Below are positions 20,942-32,329 of a stretch of 64,000 bases of DNA, one piece after another (position 1 is the stretch's first letter; every line of letters begins with the position of its first letter). Position numbers and translations under genes: made by a program. The stretch comes from Prostheceraeus crozeri (Eukaryota; Platyhelminthes; Polycladida; Euryleptidae). The notes under the pieces were generated by a model that saw only the letters and a list, made by a program, of their open reading frames with translations, was not told the origin of the DNA and did not search any database. Where the stretch lies: contig CAJQUW010012709.1 of assembly GCA_907163375.1 (NCBI GenBank), forward strand, positions 248,001 to 312,000, read 5' to 3'.

Positions 20942-22116
20942 CAAGAATTGTTTTGCGAATGCTGCAATATACGGCACGCATGTAAAGTTGAAGCATAGCC
21001 TAAAGTACCAAGTGAAGAAGTGGCAAGACTATGTGGCCTACCCGAACTAACTACCTATTCGCCTACACCAGATACGCTTGCTCATTCGGATTGTTGAGTC
21101 ATGGGGAAGTTGTTAGAGCTTAAAAGCTTTCGGGCGTGATCAAGTGCTTTCAAATGGCTATCAACAGAATTGGGGCAGCTTTGGACAAAGCAGACTCCGA
21201 CAATAATTTGATCGCAGAGCAGTCAAGCAATGCAATTCTTTTTAGAAAATTGCCTATAAAAATCACAGCGTTTCGTTCTCCCACAGGTTAATACGGGTAA
21301 TAGAATATGGGCAAAATGGCATTTCCAGCATATTTTGTGTCCCATCTTCTTTAGATTTTCTAACGTCCTGCAGTAGTTTCTGCACTTGCACATGATCTTC
21401 TGCATAACTACGTAATTTAACAACATGTCAAGTAAATTCTATCAAAGTTCTAAAATATGAAATTTTGTTAAATGAATGACCAAAAATGGACTAGGCACAC
21501 CACACCTCTAAATCTGTACATGCATTCTTTTAAACTGGTTATTTAATCAAAATTTTTGGAAATTTGTACAGCCTGTTCATTTTTCAAGGCAAATGGAACA
21601 AGTAGAAAGTTAGTAGGCAACATTCTACAAGGTGTTCCATAGAAGTACCTGTTCATGTAAGTCAGTCAGATGACGTAAATCAACATGGTTTCCTGCATGC
21701 AAAAGTCTCCAATTGACCTTCAACTCAAATCAACAATACGTTCTGTAATGACCTATGATAACAAGAAATAAACTCTCGAACCAATAACATGTTTATTGTT
21801 TCATGTGCTGAATTGTTTCATTTATTCCTATATTATAGCTGAATACCAGAGTAATTGTATATTGATGATTTTAGGAAAATCTATGTTGGAGACTTATTTT
21901 CATGGAACACCGCATGTTAGATTCATATTATTTATGCCATGCCAAAATACATCTTACGACCATCTAGAATCCATCATGCATACACGTCGCTATGAAATAT
22001 TTATTGAAGCTGAAAGTTGATGTCACCATTTTTTAAGAACTATAGGTCTATCAAATTGCACTTGTCAAGCACGTAAAAATAGACTCGATATGTTTTACGT
22101 CATCCTTCTATGTCAT
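20942..22116. other. No gene seen
   Basis: No supported reading frame or repeat. Confidence 0.35.
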
Positions 22117-22212
22117 AATTCATCACGGGATGTCTATGTTCCACATATCTATCTTCTGTAATTTAAATTCTGATCTTATCAATGTGCTTGTAGATGATGC
22201 AAGTTAGCTACC
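22117..22212. repeat. Diverged direct repeat, copy 1
   Basis: It matches 24083-24176 in the same direction with about 80% identity by eye, best over TTTAAATTCTGATCTTA and GTAGATGATG...TTAGCTACC. Weaker similarity seems to extend some 60 bp upstream. The two copies flank the hAT-like element at 22508-23528. Confidence 0.7.
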
Positions 22213-22507
22213 TCAGACTGCTCTCAGCTAACTGAGAACTCCGCTTCAAAGCAAGATTTGCCAAAGATGCAGAAACAAGAGAATAACTCCACTGATTCGA
22301 ATACACGAAAATTCGTCGATTAAAGCAAGTGCTAGTGATCTTGAACAAATTGAAGTTGTCTTACTTAACACTGATTCGATTTTGAGACGCATTGGGAATA
22401 AGGATTGTGAAGAGGATCCAAGAACAGACACTGGAGACGTTGCATTCCAATTGAAACCACATACAAAGGCGAATCAAATTGAATATATTGAGCGGAAATT
22501 GTATAAG

Positions 22508-23528
22508 CAGGGCTGCCACTCTAATCACAAATAAAAACCGGAAAGTAAAATCGGAATGGGCCCCCTAAATTACGTAGTCATGGGCCCCTCAAAGAAAGAA
22601 ACTTACGATCATTCGATATCACACAACCCGGTAAGTTTTGGAAGCGATCAGGCAGAAGTTGGGTCTGTTCTACTAAAGATGCTTCTGATTCCTCACAGTT
22701 AGCAAGTAAATGTAAAAAATGATTATTCAATCATCAGTTTCAACAAGGTGCACTAGAATGCATGACTCGAACAGCTATTATTTTCAGGAGAACCGTTTTT
22801 GAAGGTAAGACAGAGTGCACTACAAAGACCCCTCTACCTGCAACCCAATGCAAGATCAGTATTAAGTTATATGAATAATTGACGATCCCAGCTCGATAAA
22901 AAGACTGCATAATCTTCATCGAATGATCTGCAGGTCTATGGATGATTTTGCTTAACCGCTTCAAAGACAAATTTCTTCATTTCGTTCAAAAATTTTACAT
23001 TCAAATTTATAATGCACTATTCTCGTACAGCTTTGGCATTTCCTATTAATCGCACCATGACGTCATACGGTGCAAGATCCCGTCTTTAAATATTTTTCAC
23101 GCATACTAGAAAGGGCCTTCTCACAATCTCAAACGGGCCCCCGCACGATCTTAAAGCGGTCACTCTCAATCTTAAACGGGTCCCCTCACAATCTCAAAAG
23201 GGCCCCTCACGATCTTAAAAGGACCCCTTCGCAGTCTCAGAAGGGACCCCTCACGATCTCAAAGAGGCCCTTTTTGCAGTCTCAAACGGACCCCTTCACA
23301 ATATCAAATCGGCCCCTTCGCCGTTTCAAAAGGGATCCATCACGATCTTAAAAGGACCTTTCACAATCTTGAAAGGCCCACTCGCAATCTCAAAAGGGCC
23401 CCCTTCAAAATCTAAAACAGTTCAAAATCCAAACTATTTGTTCCTCGGCAGAACATTTTCTCACTAGGTACTTACTTTATTCTCAAAAAACCGGAAATCC
23501 GGTTAAAACCGGAAGAGTGGCAGCCCTG
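22508..23528. mobile_element. hAT-like non-autonomous element with internal minisatellite
   Basis: Begins CAGGGCTGCCACTC and ends GAGTGGCAGCCCTG, a perfect 14-bp inverted pair, with further CCGGAAA/CCGGTT words inside each end. CAGGG ends fit the hAT type. I find no clean 8-bp duplication (flanks TGTATAAG and AACAAGGT), so the family is an inference. No transposase is visible in about 1 kb. GGGCCCC words occur close to the left end (22558-22590) and again in the minisatellite. Confidence 0.65.
23120..23405. repeat. 22-bp minisatellite, about 13 units
   Basis: The unit is close to TCACAATCTCAAAAGGGCCCC with a period mostly of 22 bp (20-23). Neighbouring units alternate between CACAATCTC, CACGATCTT and CGCAGTCTC types. 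It lies inside the hAT-like element. Confidence 0.9.
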
Positions 23529-24697
23529 AACAAGGTAGACAAAGGTATGTACTTTGCCAGTAGCAGTCTGCAATGATCAAATTGATGACATAGACAAAAT
23601 TCAACTGAACCAAACGGAACTTGATTCCAAAACTTAACAACAAAAATGTTCAGCACCAAGATTTGTAATTGTGAAATGGAGATTCCAATCTAAGAGAATT
23701 CGTCATAAGTTCCAAAAGGTCAATGAAGCGAGTCTAGAAAATCATTAGAAGTTCAGATCGCTAAAGATCGTTCGAAAATCACACTAAGAAACAAACAAAA
23801 AAGAAATATAGGAAAAGTGAACGAAACAGCTGTTCGACTGAATTTGATCTCAATGAGATGAAGCTTTCTTATGCAATAGGCTATATAGTTTAATTTGATT
23901 CTTTTTTTGCTCATCGTAATTACTTTATGACCGCACTCTCTTTCCGATCACAGACCTATCGATCTTCGTCGTTTCGTTACATACATTTCCAAAGTTTAAT
24001 GAAACCCCAGTCATTTCATCAGGGTGTGCTCTCAAGCATGTGAAGACGGACTCGACATCTGTTTTGAGCTATCCTCTGACAAAATTCATTACGGTATGTA
24101 TATGCTCCACATATCCATCTTGCAGTTTAAATTCTGATCTTAGCAATGTGCATGTAGATGATGTTAGTTAGCTACCCCAGTGCTTGTGGTCAAAATACAC
24201 CTATTAACCGGCAGTTTGGTAACTTAAATCGCAATCGTTCGAAATGCAAGTAATTATTGGAATCACATAGTATGTTAGTTTTACCGGTGTGACGGGTCTT
24301 TCACAGTGCTAAATCGCAGTTCAGAGTAGTGTGATGAAACACAGTACAACGTAGATCAATAGGCTACATCTAAACTTTGAAAAGGAAAACTGATACTAAA
24401 TTTGCAAGCATAAATACAGAAAACAATTTCATCATTCAATTAATGATTGTTCTGAATTTATATTAAGATATTCATCATTGAACTCATGATTTTCGAATTT
24501 CCCTGAGTTTTCCTGCTTCTCCAGATTTCTTTCAATTTCCTTGTCTTCCAGGTCGTCATACAAACGGGTTTAGCCGATCCGCCAAGGTCTCTTTCTGTAG
24601 ATAGTGGCAAATAATGTCAATATGATAATGACAATAACATTGATCCTACTCCAAAGATCAATATGCCGAAGTACAGCTGAAAAGCACGTTGATAGAT
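23529..24697. other. No gene; direct repeat copy 2 at 24083-24176
   Basis: Apart from the second copy of the direct repeat of 22117-22212 I see nothing in this stretch. Confidence 0.4.
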
Positions 24698-24967
24698 TGT
24701 AACAGTAATGGCCAAGCCAAGTGATCTACTATGCTTACCGTCTTTGCCGCGTTCAATGCACCAGCGTGCATCCAGCACTATTCGAAAGTGATTTCGAATT
24801 ACCGCTCAAAGTGAAACTGACTATTGTCCAATACGCTTAAAATGCGCTAATGTGTTAACTTTGTTAAAGACAAATCACAAGTTCATGCATGTTGTATATA
24901 AGCCGCCGCTTTCTTAATAAAATTATCACTTGATCTGGAACAAATTGTTTTGGTTACTACTATAACA
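24698..24967 (+). repeat. Gypsy 5' LTR
   Basis: TGTAACAG...CTATAACA, 270 bp, with TATATAAG at about 24895 and AATAAA at about 24916. Directly behind it ATTGGTGTCAGAACTGGG serves as the likely primer-binding site. Confidence 0.93.
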
Positions 24968-26040
24968 ATTGGTGTCAGAACTGGGTATTGTTCTGCGTGA
25001 TTACTGGTGGCTCAACTGGTTCTACGAGGACTTCTACTTGTCCATTCTACTGCCGATCTACTGGCCCTTCAAAGCGCCGTTCTACTGATCCTTCAAAGCG
25101 CTGTTTCCGGTGCTATCTTCGAGCCCAACTAATTTAAAGTTGCACACAACGGCTGACTACCTTACCCGGGGTCGTCGTGAACACTCACTACCGGTCTTCA
25201 CAATTGGTAGCCACATACACACCTACTTTTTTTCCGACCAAACCTACTTCTGTTCCTCTTCCTCTATCTTCAGTACTTCGGTACGGTTAGTTGCGCTTTT
25301 CACCCGGCCACCATCCTGGGTCCCTCATCCCATAACACACTTGCACACAAACACAAGTGAGTTTCTTAAGCGTTAGTTGAGTTTTGAGGTTTCAGCTAGA
25401 CTTAAGGGCTTTATTAACGAGAGCTGTAGGGTGATTAAGGTAATAAGGTATAAGTCATAAGGACTTATTAAAAGCACTGACCGAAGATAAGGACTACTAA
25501 CTTCTTAGGGACTAAGGACTTAAGGAAACTTAGGGACTTAAGTCATAATTCTACGTCAAAGACAAGTCCAACTACGACGTCATGGCGACGACAATTGAAC
25601 CTTTGGACGTTGCGGACGTTAATGCAGTATCCGATTGGCATATCAGATTTTCTCAATACGTGCTGACCAACGACAAAGTCACTGAAGACAATAAAACAGC
25701 CTTTTACTTAACGCTGATTGGAAAACGTGCGTTCACGTTACTGAATGATCTTGCATACCCGCGAGACATAACCAAACTCCAAGTTAAAGTTCTACAAAGG
25801 CTGCTGATAGATCATCTCTCTCCAATCAACTTCGAGGAAGCTGAAAGAGAAAAGTACCACAATTTGACGAAGAAACAGGAGGAGACGTCAAGGCATTTGT
25901 ACTGCGAGTGCAAAAGCAAGCTTCCAAATGCGGCTTCGAGCTAATTTAGAGATTCAGTTTACACAATACGCGACCGAATCGTTGCAGGGGTGCGAGACCA
26001 GGACCTTAAGCGCAAGCTACTAAAGGAGACCACATCATTT

Positions 26041-26762
26041 GCCAGGCCCCCACTTTACTCCTTCAGCACCTCGCCACAGCCAGAACCCCATGGCTCCCGC
26101 AGGCACCCTCGATGTAAGGACTGCAGAGTGCCCCCCCTTTGGGCACTACCCACGCCCACAGCATCATGCTGCCTTCGCCCCTGAGGACCCTACCACTCTA
26201 GCAGGGCGTTTACCATGGGCACTCCCGCTCCCACCGACATCTGATATATCGCGCCCCACCCATCCACACCCTCGACTCCCACCGTCGATCATGCCGCCCT
26301 AGACCCCATCTGCTTGGCACCCGGCCCCTGCCTTGCATTAGCCGTCATTCAGCAGCAACATGCCTCGATCTGGCACGCGATGTATGAAGACGACTCCCAG
26401 ATCCCCATGCTAGGCTTCTGAGGTGTCAAACCTGATGTAGGGATCATGCCATAACCTGGTGGCTTGCCATTGCGCTCATTCCATGATCCGTGGCGGCTTG
26501 ATTGTCAGACGACATCCGACTGTTGCTCGACCTTGATATGTCATCTCCGATATCGAGACAGCGCCCTTCACCCTCAGCCACAGCCCATCCTAAGGTACCA
26601 TTTCCTACATTTAGAATCGCCATTCCATACAACCTCCCATCTTCCCTCCTCCCCCCCATCCCATACCCAGCATCGCCCCACTCTCATCATCACCCATCCC
26701 ACATCCCACCTGCCCATGCACCTATCCCATTTGCATCCACCCATGCATAACCTTGACTTCCA
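26041..26762. repeat. C-rich foreign-looking insert in the gypsy gag region
   Basis: About 720 bp that are strongly C-rich on this strand (many CCCACC, CCATCCC words), between two parts of gag that would otherwise be neighbours. Composition is unlike the rest of the element. No terminal repeats or clean target duplication seen; origin unknown. Confidence 0.5.
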
Positions 26763-29700
26763 CATGGCAAAGGAAATACTAGAAAGCTGGGATGCTGTCA
26801 ATCAAGCAGTTGCAAATCCAGGCCATGAGGTGATGATAACTACCAACCATCGCAGGTTTCCACAGCAACGTCGCTTCCGACAGTCAACTACTACTACTTC
26901 AACGCAACTCTACATCAGGTCAAAGCTCTACGTCCAAGCATAACTCACTTCAACGCGAAATTCCGCGTCCAATCGTAACTTCACGTCTATGCGAGGACTA
27001 TGCGACTCTTGCGGAGGACAACACCAAGAGCTACTTGTCGTTTCCGAAAAGTAGAATGCCGATTATGCCACAAGATTGGACATATAGCTAAAGTTTGCCG
27101 TTCTGTCAACTCCAACACTACTTCCAACGCCAATCGCGTAAAGCTGTCACCGTTGAACCTTTACCAGACTCTGCAAGTATCGATGATGACGAGTCCATCA
27201 GGTTTTCACTTTTTCAAACAACTACAACGAGTCATATCTTCCAGAAACTGGATTTTTCAAACGGACGTTCGCTTACCTTTCATTTGGATACTGGCAGTCC
27301 GGTAAACTTTCATGCCCAAGAAGCAGTTGAATCGTCTTAATCTCGGCGTAGCCATTCATCCGACTCAGTCAACCATCACCGGCGTTACAGGTCACCCACT
27401 ACCAGTTTTGGGTCGGATCAAACCAAAGGTCATCTACAACCGTTCAAACAATTCAGTTGGCGATTTTGATCACTGGAAGTGGACCTACTGTACTTGGGTT
27501 GGATGGTTTGCAGACACTCCGAATTCAGCTTGTGTCAGCGTCAACAGTCTTCTCAGTGAACGGTTACTGCCTTCCATCAAAGACCTAATTTTCCAATGCA
27601 GCCAGACTCGGGTGGAATGAAGATTGATCCAGTCAAACTCGACTTCGTTGGTGATCCAAAGTTTTTCAAGGCTAGATCACTCTCCTCATTTCAAATATCT
27701 ATCTACCACTCTCTCCTCCCACCTCCTGACTCTCCTCATGGCATACGCGACTGGTCGAACAGAATCTAAAGGACCTAGTGGCTGATGGTATCCTCAAGAA
27801 AGTCTCATCTTCAGCTTGGGCTTACTCCTATTGTGACGCCAATCAAACCCAACGGTCAACCGAGAATTTGTGGGGGACTACAGAGTAACTGTCAATAAGC
27901 AACTTCGTCAGACTGCTGTCACTACGCCACCGGTAGACGACATGTTCCAAGGCCTACATGGTCATATCTTTTCCAAGGATTGAACTTAAGTAACGCCTTT
28001 CCTTCCTACAAATTCCGCTAAGTGACGACGCGAAGGAGCTTACAACGATCAACACTCCGTTCGGATTGTTCCAGTACCAACGTTTGCCATTTGGACTAAC
28101 CGTTTCTCCCGGGGTCTTTCAGACTGTAATCAATCACATCATTGAAGGTTTACAAGGTGTCCGCGCTTATCAAGACATTATTGTCGTAGCAGCGTCCCGA
28201 GAAGAACACAACGAACGGTTAATCGCTCTACTTCAAGAATTGAATAAATTCAACGTCAAGATCAACGCGCAGAAGTCGGAATTCGGCATAAGTCAACTGA
28301 AGTATCTCGGCTACATCTTAAGCGGTTCAGGCGTTTCAGCCGACGTTGAACGAATAAAAGCAGTCTCCAACGCTCCTCGTCCAGACAGTCCTTCTAAGCT
28401 ACAGTCCTTCATCGGTTTCGCCCAATTTTACTCGCGTTTCGTACCCAACTTCGCGGAAATCGTTCGTCCACTTTATGATCTCCTGAAACTCGTCCACGTT
28501 TAAATGGTCTCCTTCAATTCAAGCGGCCTACGACCAACTCCTTCAACAGCTCCTAAAAAACGGCAAGGTTCTCTAAAGCCATTCCAACTTGGTGTTCCGA
28601 TTGAACTGGTTGTCGACCGCATCTGAATATGCGATAGGCGCATGTATTTGAACCAACGTGGTCATCCAGTAATCTGCATTTCCCTGGAACTTTCAAACTC
28701 GGAGAAAAAGTTATTCACAAACCTTGAAAGAAGCTCTGGCAATTCCATTGGACCATCCAGGCGTTTGCACAAGTATTTGTATGGTCCACGTTCGTCATTC
28801 TGTAACCGGACCATCAAGCATTGACATGCATTTTCGGCCATGATTCGTCAATCAACAAGGCTACATCAACGATATGCTTTCAACGCTGGGAGATTTAAGT
28901 GGGTACAAACTACGTCATGCAGTTATACGTTTATAACACCCATGCAGATTACCTATCCCAGGCATTCAAGGCTTCGAAAACCCTCCACTACATTCTGAAG
29001 TCGCTTTCATCGAACGCACTTACCGGTTTCAAGAAGAACGAGCTAATTGAAGAAGAAACACGATCATTTCTACGGCTCCCGTCATTTCTGGATTTAAGAC
29101 ACGGATGGTCTCGATCGACTAAGCGGAAGATTTCTTTCCGACAATATATTGCGAATCGTGACAACTTACATTTAGTTGCTGACGGTGTCATCGTGTGTCA
29201 AGACCGCCCTGTGTAAACCGCCTCTACTCTTCGAACCGAAATTTTTGCAACATTTACATCTGACGCATCTTGGTAGAAGATAAGATGCTTCTCTCTTATC
29301 CGGACTCGTTTTGTTGGTGAGGCCTCGAAATCTCCGATGACTGTAAACATCTTTCATTCATCCGTTCCTGCAAACCATTGTGCTAGCAAAGCCAAGATCT
29401 CATCCGAACTGGGTTCCGTGGCCCTTTGCCTTATGACAAAGGTATGCAAAGAAATTCATGTGTCGGACTCTGTGGACCGATACTACAAGCCTACTATCTG
29501 CTGGTCATCGAAGATGCCTATAGATAAATGGCCTGAGGTATTCGTCACGAACACATGCTACTCTGCTGATTTCACGAAGAAGGCCCCACTGCAGAAGTTT
29601 TTCGCAAGAGGAAAGGAGTGGCCACAAGTGATGATGTCCGACAATGGTACACACTTCACAGCCGACCACCTTCAAAACCTGGCTGCGTTCCATCGGGATG

Positions 29701-30463
29701 CAATGCAATCACATCACCACCGAGGGACACCCCACAGTCTAACGGGCAAGCAGGAAAATTTCATAAGAACCCTCATGACAGCCATACGTACGTGTCAGCC
29801 TACAACATTGGAAGGCCTAAAACCGCTGCATCGACACATTCCCTTCTGTACTACAGCAAAACTCTAAGTCATGCCAACGTCTACAGGCAAATCTCCGGCA
29901 CAGTTATTTAAAGGTAGAAACTTGAGAATTAACTCCCTACGACACAACCGATTGTTACAAGGTTTTACAAGAGGTAACGACACAAGCAAAGTTTGTAATG
30001 GACCCTAATAATAGGCCGAGTTGGCAACACATTAGTCAACATTCTCGATTGGAATGACGGGTCAGTGCATAAGCGTCACATCGATCAAATCACTATCTCT
30101 TCACATCAAACAATACAAACGTCTTCATTTCTTCCCTTCTTTGGAGCCAGTGCATTCTTCTCCAAACATCACATCCAAAACACACCAACACACACACAAC
30201 ACTGTTCATGCTGTGGTTACCAATCGTGAGGTGAGAGCCTCGGACTGGACAACCTTCTTCGGATTCGAACTGATGTTCCTCAACACCTCAAGAGATCAAC
30301 CAAGTGACTCATCTCAAGTTCCTGCTTCTCCAGCTTTCACCTGCTGCTTGCATCTCAAGTTCCTGAGCCTTCTGCTATCGACTCTACTTCAGGACCAAGA
30401 CGCAGCAATCGCAGTCGTAGATTTCCAGCCCGGTATGGAGATTACGTCTGAAGGGAAGGAAGC

Positions 30464-30733
30464 TGTAACAGTAATGGCCAAGCCAAGTGATCTACTATGC
30501 TTACCGTCTTTGCCGCGTTCAATGCACCAGCGTGCATCCAGCACTATTCGAAAGTGATTTCGAATTACCGCTCAAAGTGAAACTGACTATTGTCCAATAC
30601 GCTTAAAATGCGCTAATGTGTTAACTTTGTTAAAGACAAATCACAAGTTCATGCATGTTGTATATAAGCCGCCGCTTTCTTAATAAAATTATCACTTGAT
30701 CTGGAACAAATTGTTTTGGTTACTACTATAACA
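30464..30733 (+). repeat. Gypsy 3' LTR
   Basis: Same 270 bp as the 5' LTR; I find no difference on reading both through. Confidence 0.93.
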
Positions 30734-30738
30734 TAGAT

Positions 30739-31145
30739 ATACCTATGATTACCTCTGAAAAGCATAGGCTAATCTGCATCAATAATAACTTGTGCAGCGA
30801 CTGTTGTTATAGGACCTCTGCGACTGTCTTTGTCAAAAGACTGAGTCAGGTCTGGTTTAGTCGGCACCCCGACAGACGCATAATGCAATTTTATAAACTC
30901 TGAAAACAAGCTCTCCGAAGACAGTGCCACGCATGACGTGGAAGCTGGCCAGTCATGGCGCCCGACGTACCGACATCCACTAATCTATGCAACAGCTAGT
31001 GAACGGTCGTGTCTTCTCGCGCTCTTAAGCGAATGGTCAAGTTTTTGATGGAAAAGTGGTATTTGACGACGGTTTTCTAGTAAATTTGGTATCAGTCTAC
31101 TCGCCTTGGTTGCAGCTATCCATTTTTTGAGTCGGTTTGCATTGA
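30739..31145. other. No gene; possible 5' UTR of the next LINE
   Basis: Between the gypsy target duplication and the LINE coding region. GC is somewhat raised; no motif that I can name. Confidence 0.35.
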
Positions 31146-31536
31146 TTGTCATTCCTGAGTCTGCTATACCTGATTATTTGTGATCCTACGATCTTTTGTG
31201 AATATATCTCATCATCGCCGCTTCGATCATTCATTCTTTGGATTTATTGCGTAATATCGCTGTCTCAATTTAGCACAAGGTCCTTATTGACAGTTCTTTA
31301 TCATCGCATACTGCGGTCTTCATTGAGGGTTTGCTGCTTTGCTTGTTGTCCTGCTGGGATTGTCAGCGGCTACGGAATCAGCTGTTCAGAAGTCCGATAT
31401 CTAAGACCCTCCCACGCAGAGCAGCGGATTAATATCGATTTTTTGGCTCACGTGTTTATTTCGTCAGACAATAATGTGCAGTGACGTTCAAGGTCAAAAA
31501 TCATGAGTGATACATCAATGAATAATCGGTTTCTTC

Positions 31537-32200
31537 TTGTCGAGTCGGCGTGGCAAGATGTCAAATGGTCAACTGAACAAGCTCTCAAAGAAGCAGTTGA
31601 TGGCATGCTCTGCGCGATGCCATCTCCTTGCAGACATCCACATCTACAGCAATAATGTTGTTGCAGATGAACTCAATAACACAGAATTTGAAGAGCATGA
31701 TTTTTACTGCAGTTTCGAGCTAAAAGAAATTCTTCTTCTTGAACAGGACAGAAAAATCAAAGAGCTTGAAACGAATTTGCAAAGGCCAAATTCAGCTCTT
31801 AATTCAAGTAACTCTATGAGCATGAATGACATTTACTATGAGTTTGAACAGCGCTGTTTAAGACAAAACAATATCGTTTTACATGGCGTGGAAGAAGAAA
31901 CTAGCGGTTCAGTTGCAGAACGTTTAGAAAAGGAAAAAGATGTCGTAGACAATATTCTGAGTAGGGTTGACGATGGTTACACTATTGAGTCAGTTAGGAG
32001 ATTGGGTATGCAGCGGCAAGGGAAAAAAGACCAATCAGGGTGGTTTTGCAAAACCATTCTCAAAAGATAACAGTCTTAAGAAACTCGAAATCACTGCGTA
32101 ACAGTGTTGATTATAAGGGATTTCATATCAATAACGACTTGACCTTTAATCAACAGATGGAAGCGAAACAAGTGCGACTTGAGTACAAACGCAGAACAGA
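31537..32200 (+). pseudogene. LINE ORF1 (nucleic-acid-binding protein), frameshifted
   Basis: A 177-codon frame (31537-32070) has a charged, helix-forming stretch KEILLLEQDRKIKELETNLQ followed by CLRQNNIVLHGVEEETSGS, the start of the RRM-like domain of LINE ORF1 proteins. After a frame change near 32030 the domain goes on with PIRVVLQNHSQKITVLRNSK and NDLTFNQQMEAKQVRLEYKR. The role in the living element is RNA binding and chaperoning. At least one frameshift and one stop break it. Confidence 0.75.
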
Positions 32201-32329
32201 GAATGGAGAATAGAACTTGGTGATTTATCGTGGGAAAGTCATTTCAAGAGATGAGGTTAAAAATTTTCGACAAGGCTTTTAACAGACAATGCTGCAGCTA
32301 CTCCTTCAATTCTTTTAACAAATATCCAG

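Larger units (their letters stand above)
24698..30733 (+). mobile_element. Gypsy (Ty3) LTR retrotransposon, broken fossil
   Basis: Two LTRs of 270 bp enclose gag, zinc knuckle, protease, reverse transcriptase, RNase H and integrase in gypsy order. Target duplication TAGAT on both sides (24693-24697, 30734-30738). Recognisable parts: gag from 25582, zinc knuckle with CRLCHKIGHIAKVC at about 27060-27110, protease LDTGSP at about 27283, RT with LPFGLTVSPGVF and a YQD box at 28060-28500, RNase H at about 28560-28830, integrase core with SDNGTHFT at 29240-29900. The body is broken by many changes (ten or more) and cannot make its proteins. The identical LTRs point to a recent insertion. Confidence 0.93.

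Noticed and set aside
23070-23351. 93-codon frame with SQSQ/GPLTISKRP-like repeats
   Set aside because: It is a translation of the 22-bp minisatellite; the protein repeat is a by-product of missing stops.
23120-23405. CRISPR-like array
   Set aside because: The units follow one another without spacers and vary gradually; this is a minisatellite in an animal genome.
22117-24176. Pair of LTRs of an old retroelement
   Set aside because: The repeat is only about 95 bp, has no TG...CA ends and nothing retroviral lies between the copies.
25990-26943. Long overlapping open frames with many Pro and His codons
   Set aside because: They result from the C-rich composition, which removes stop codons; no frame has a known domain.
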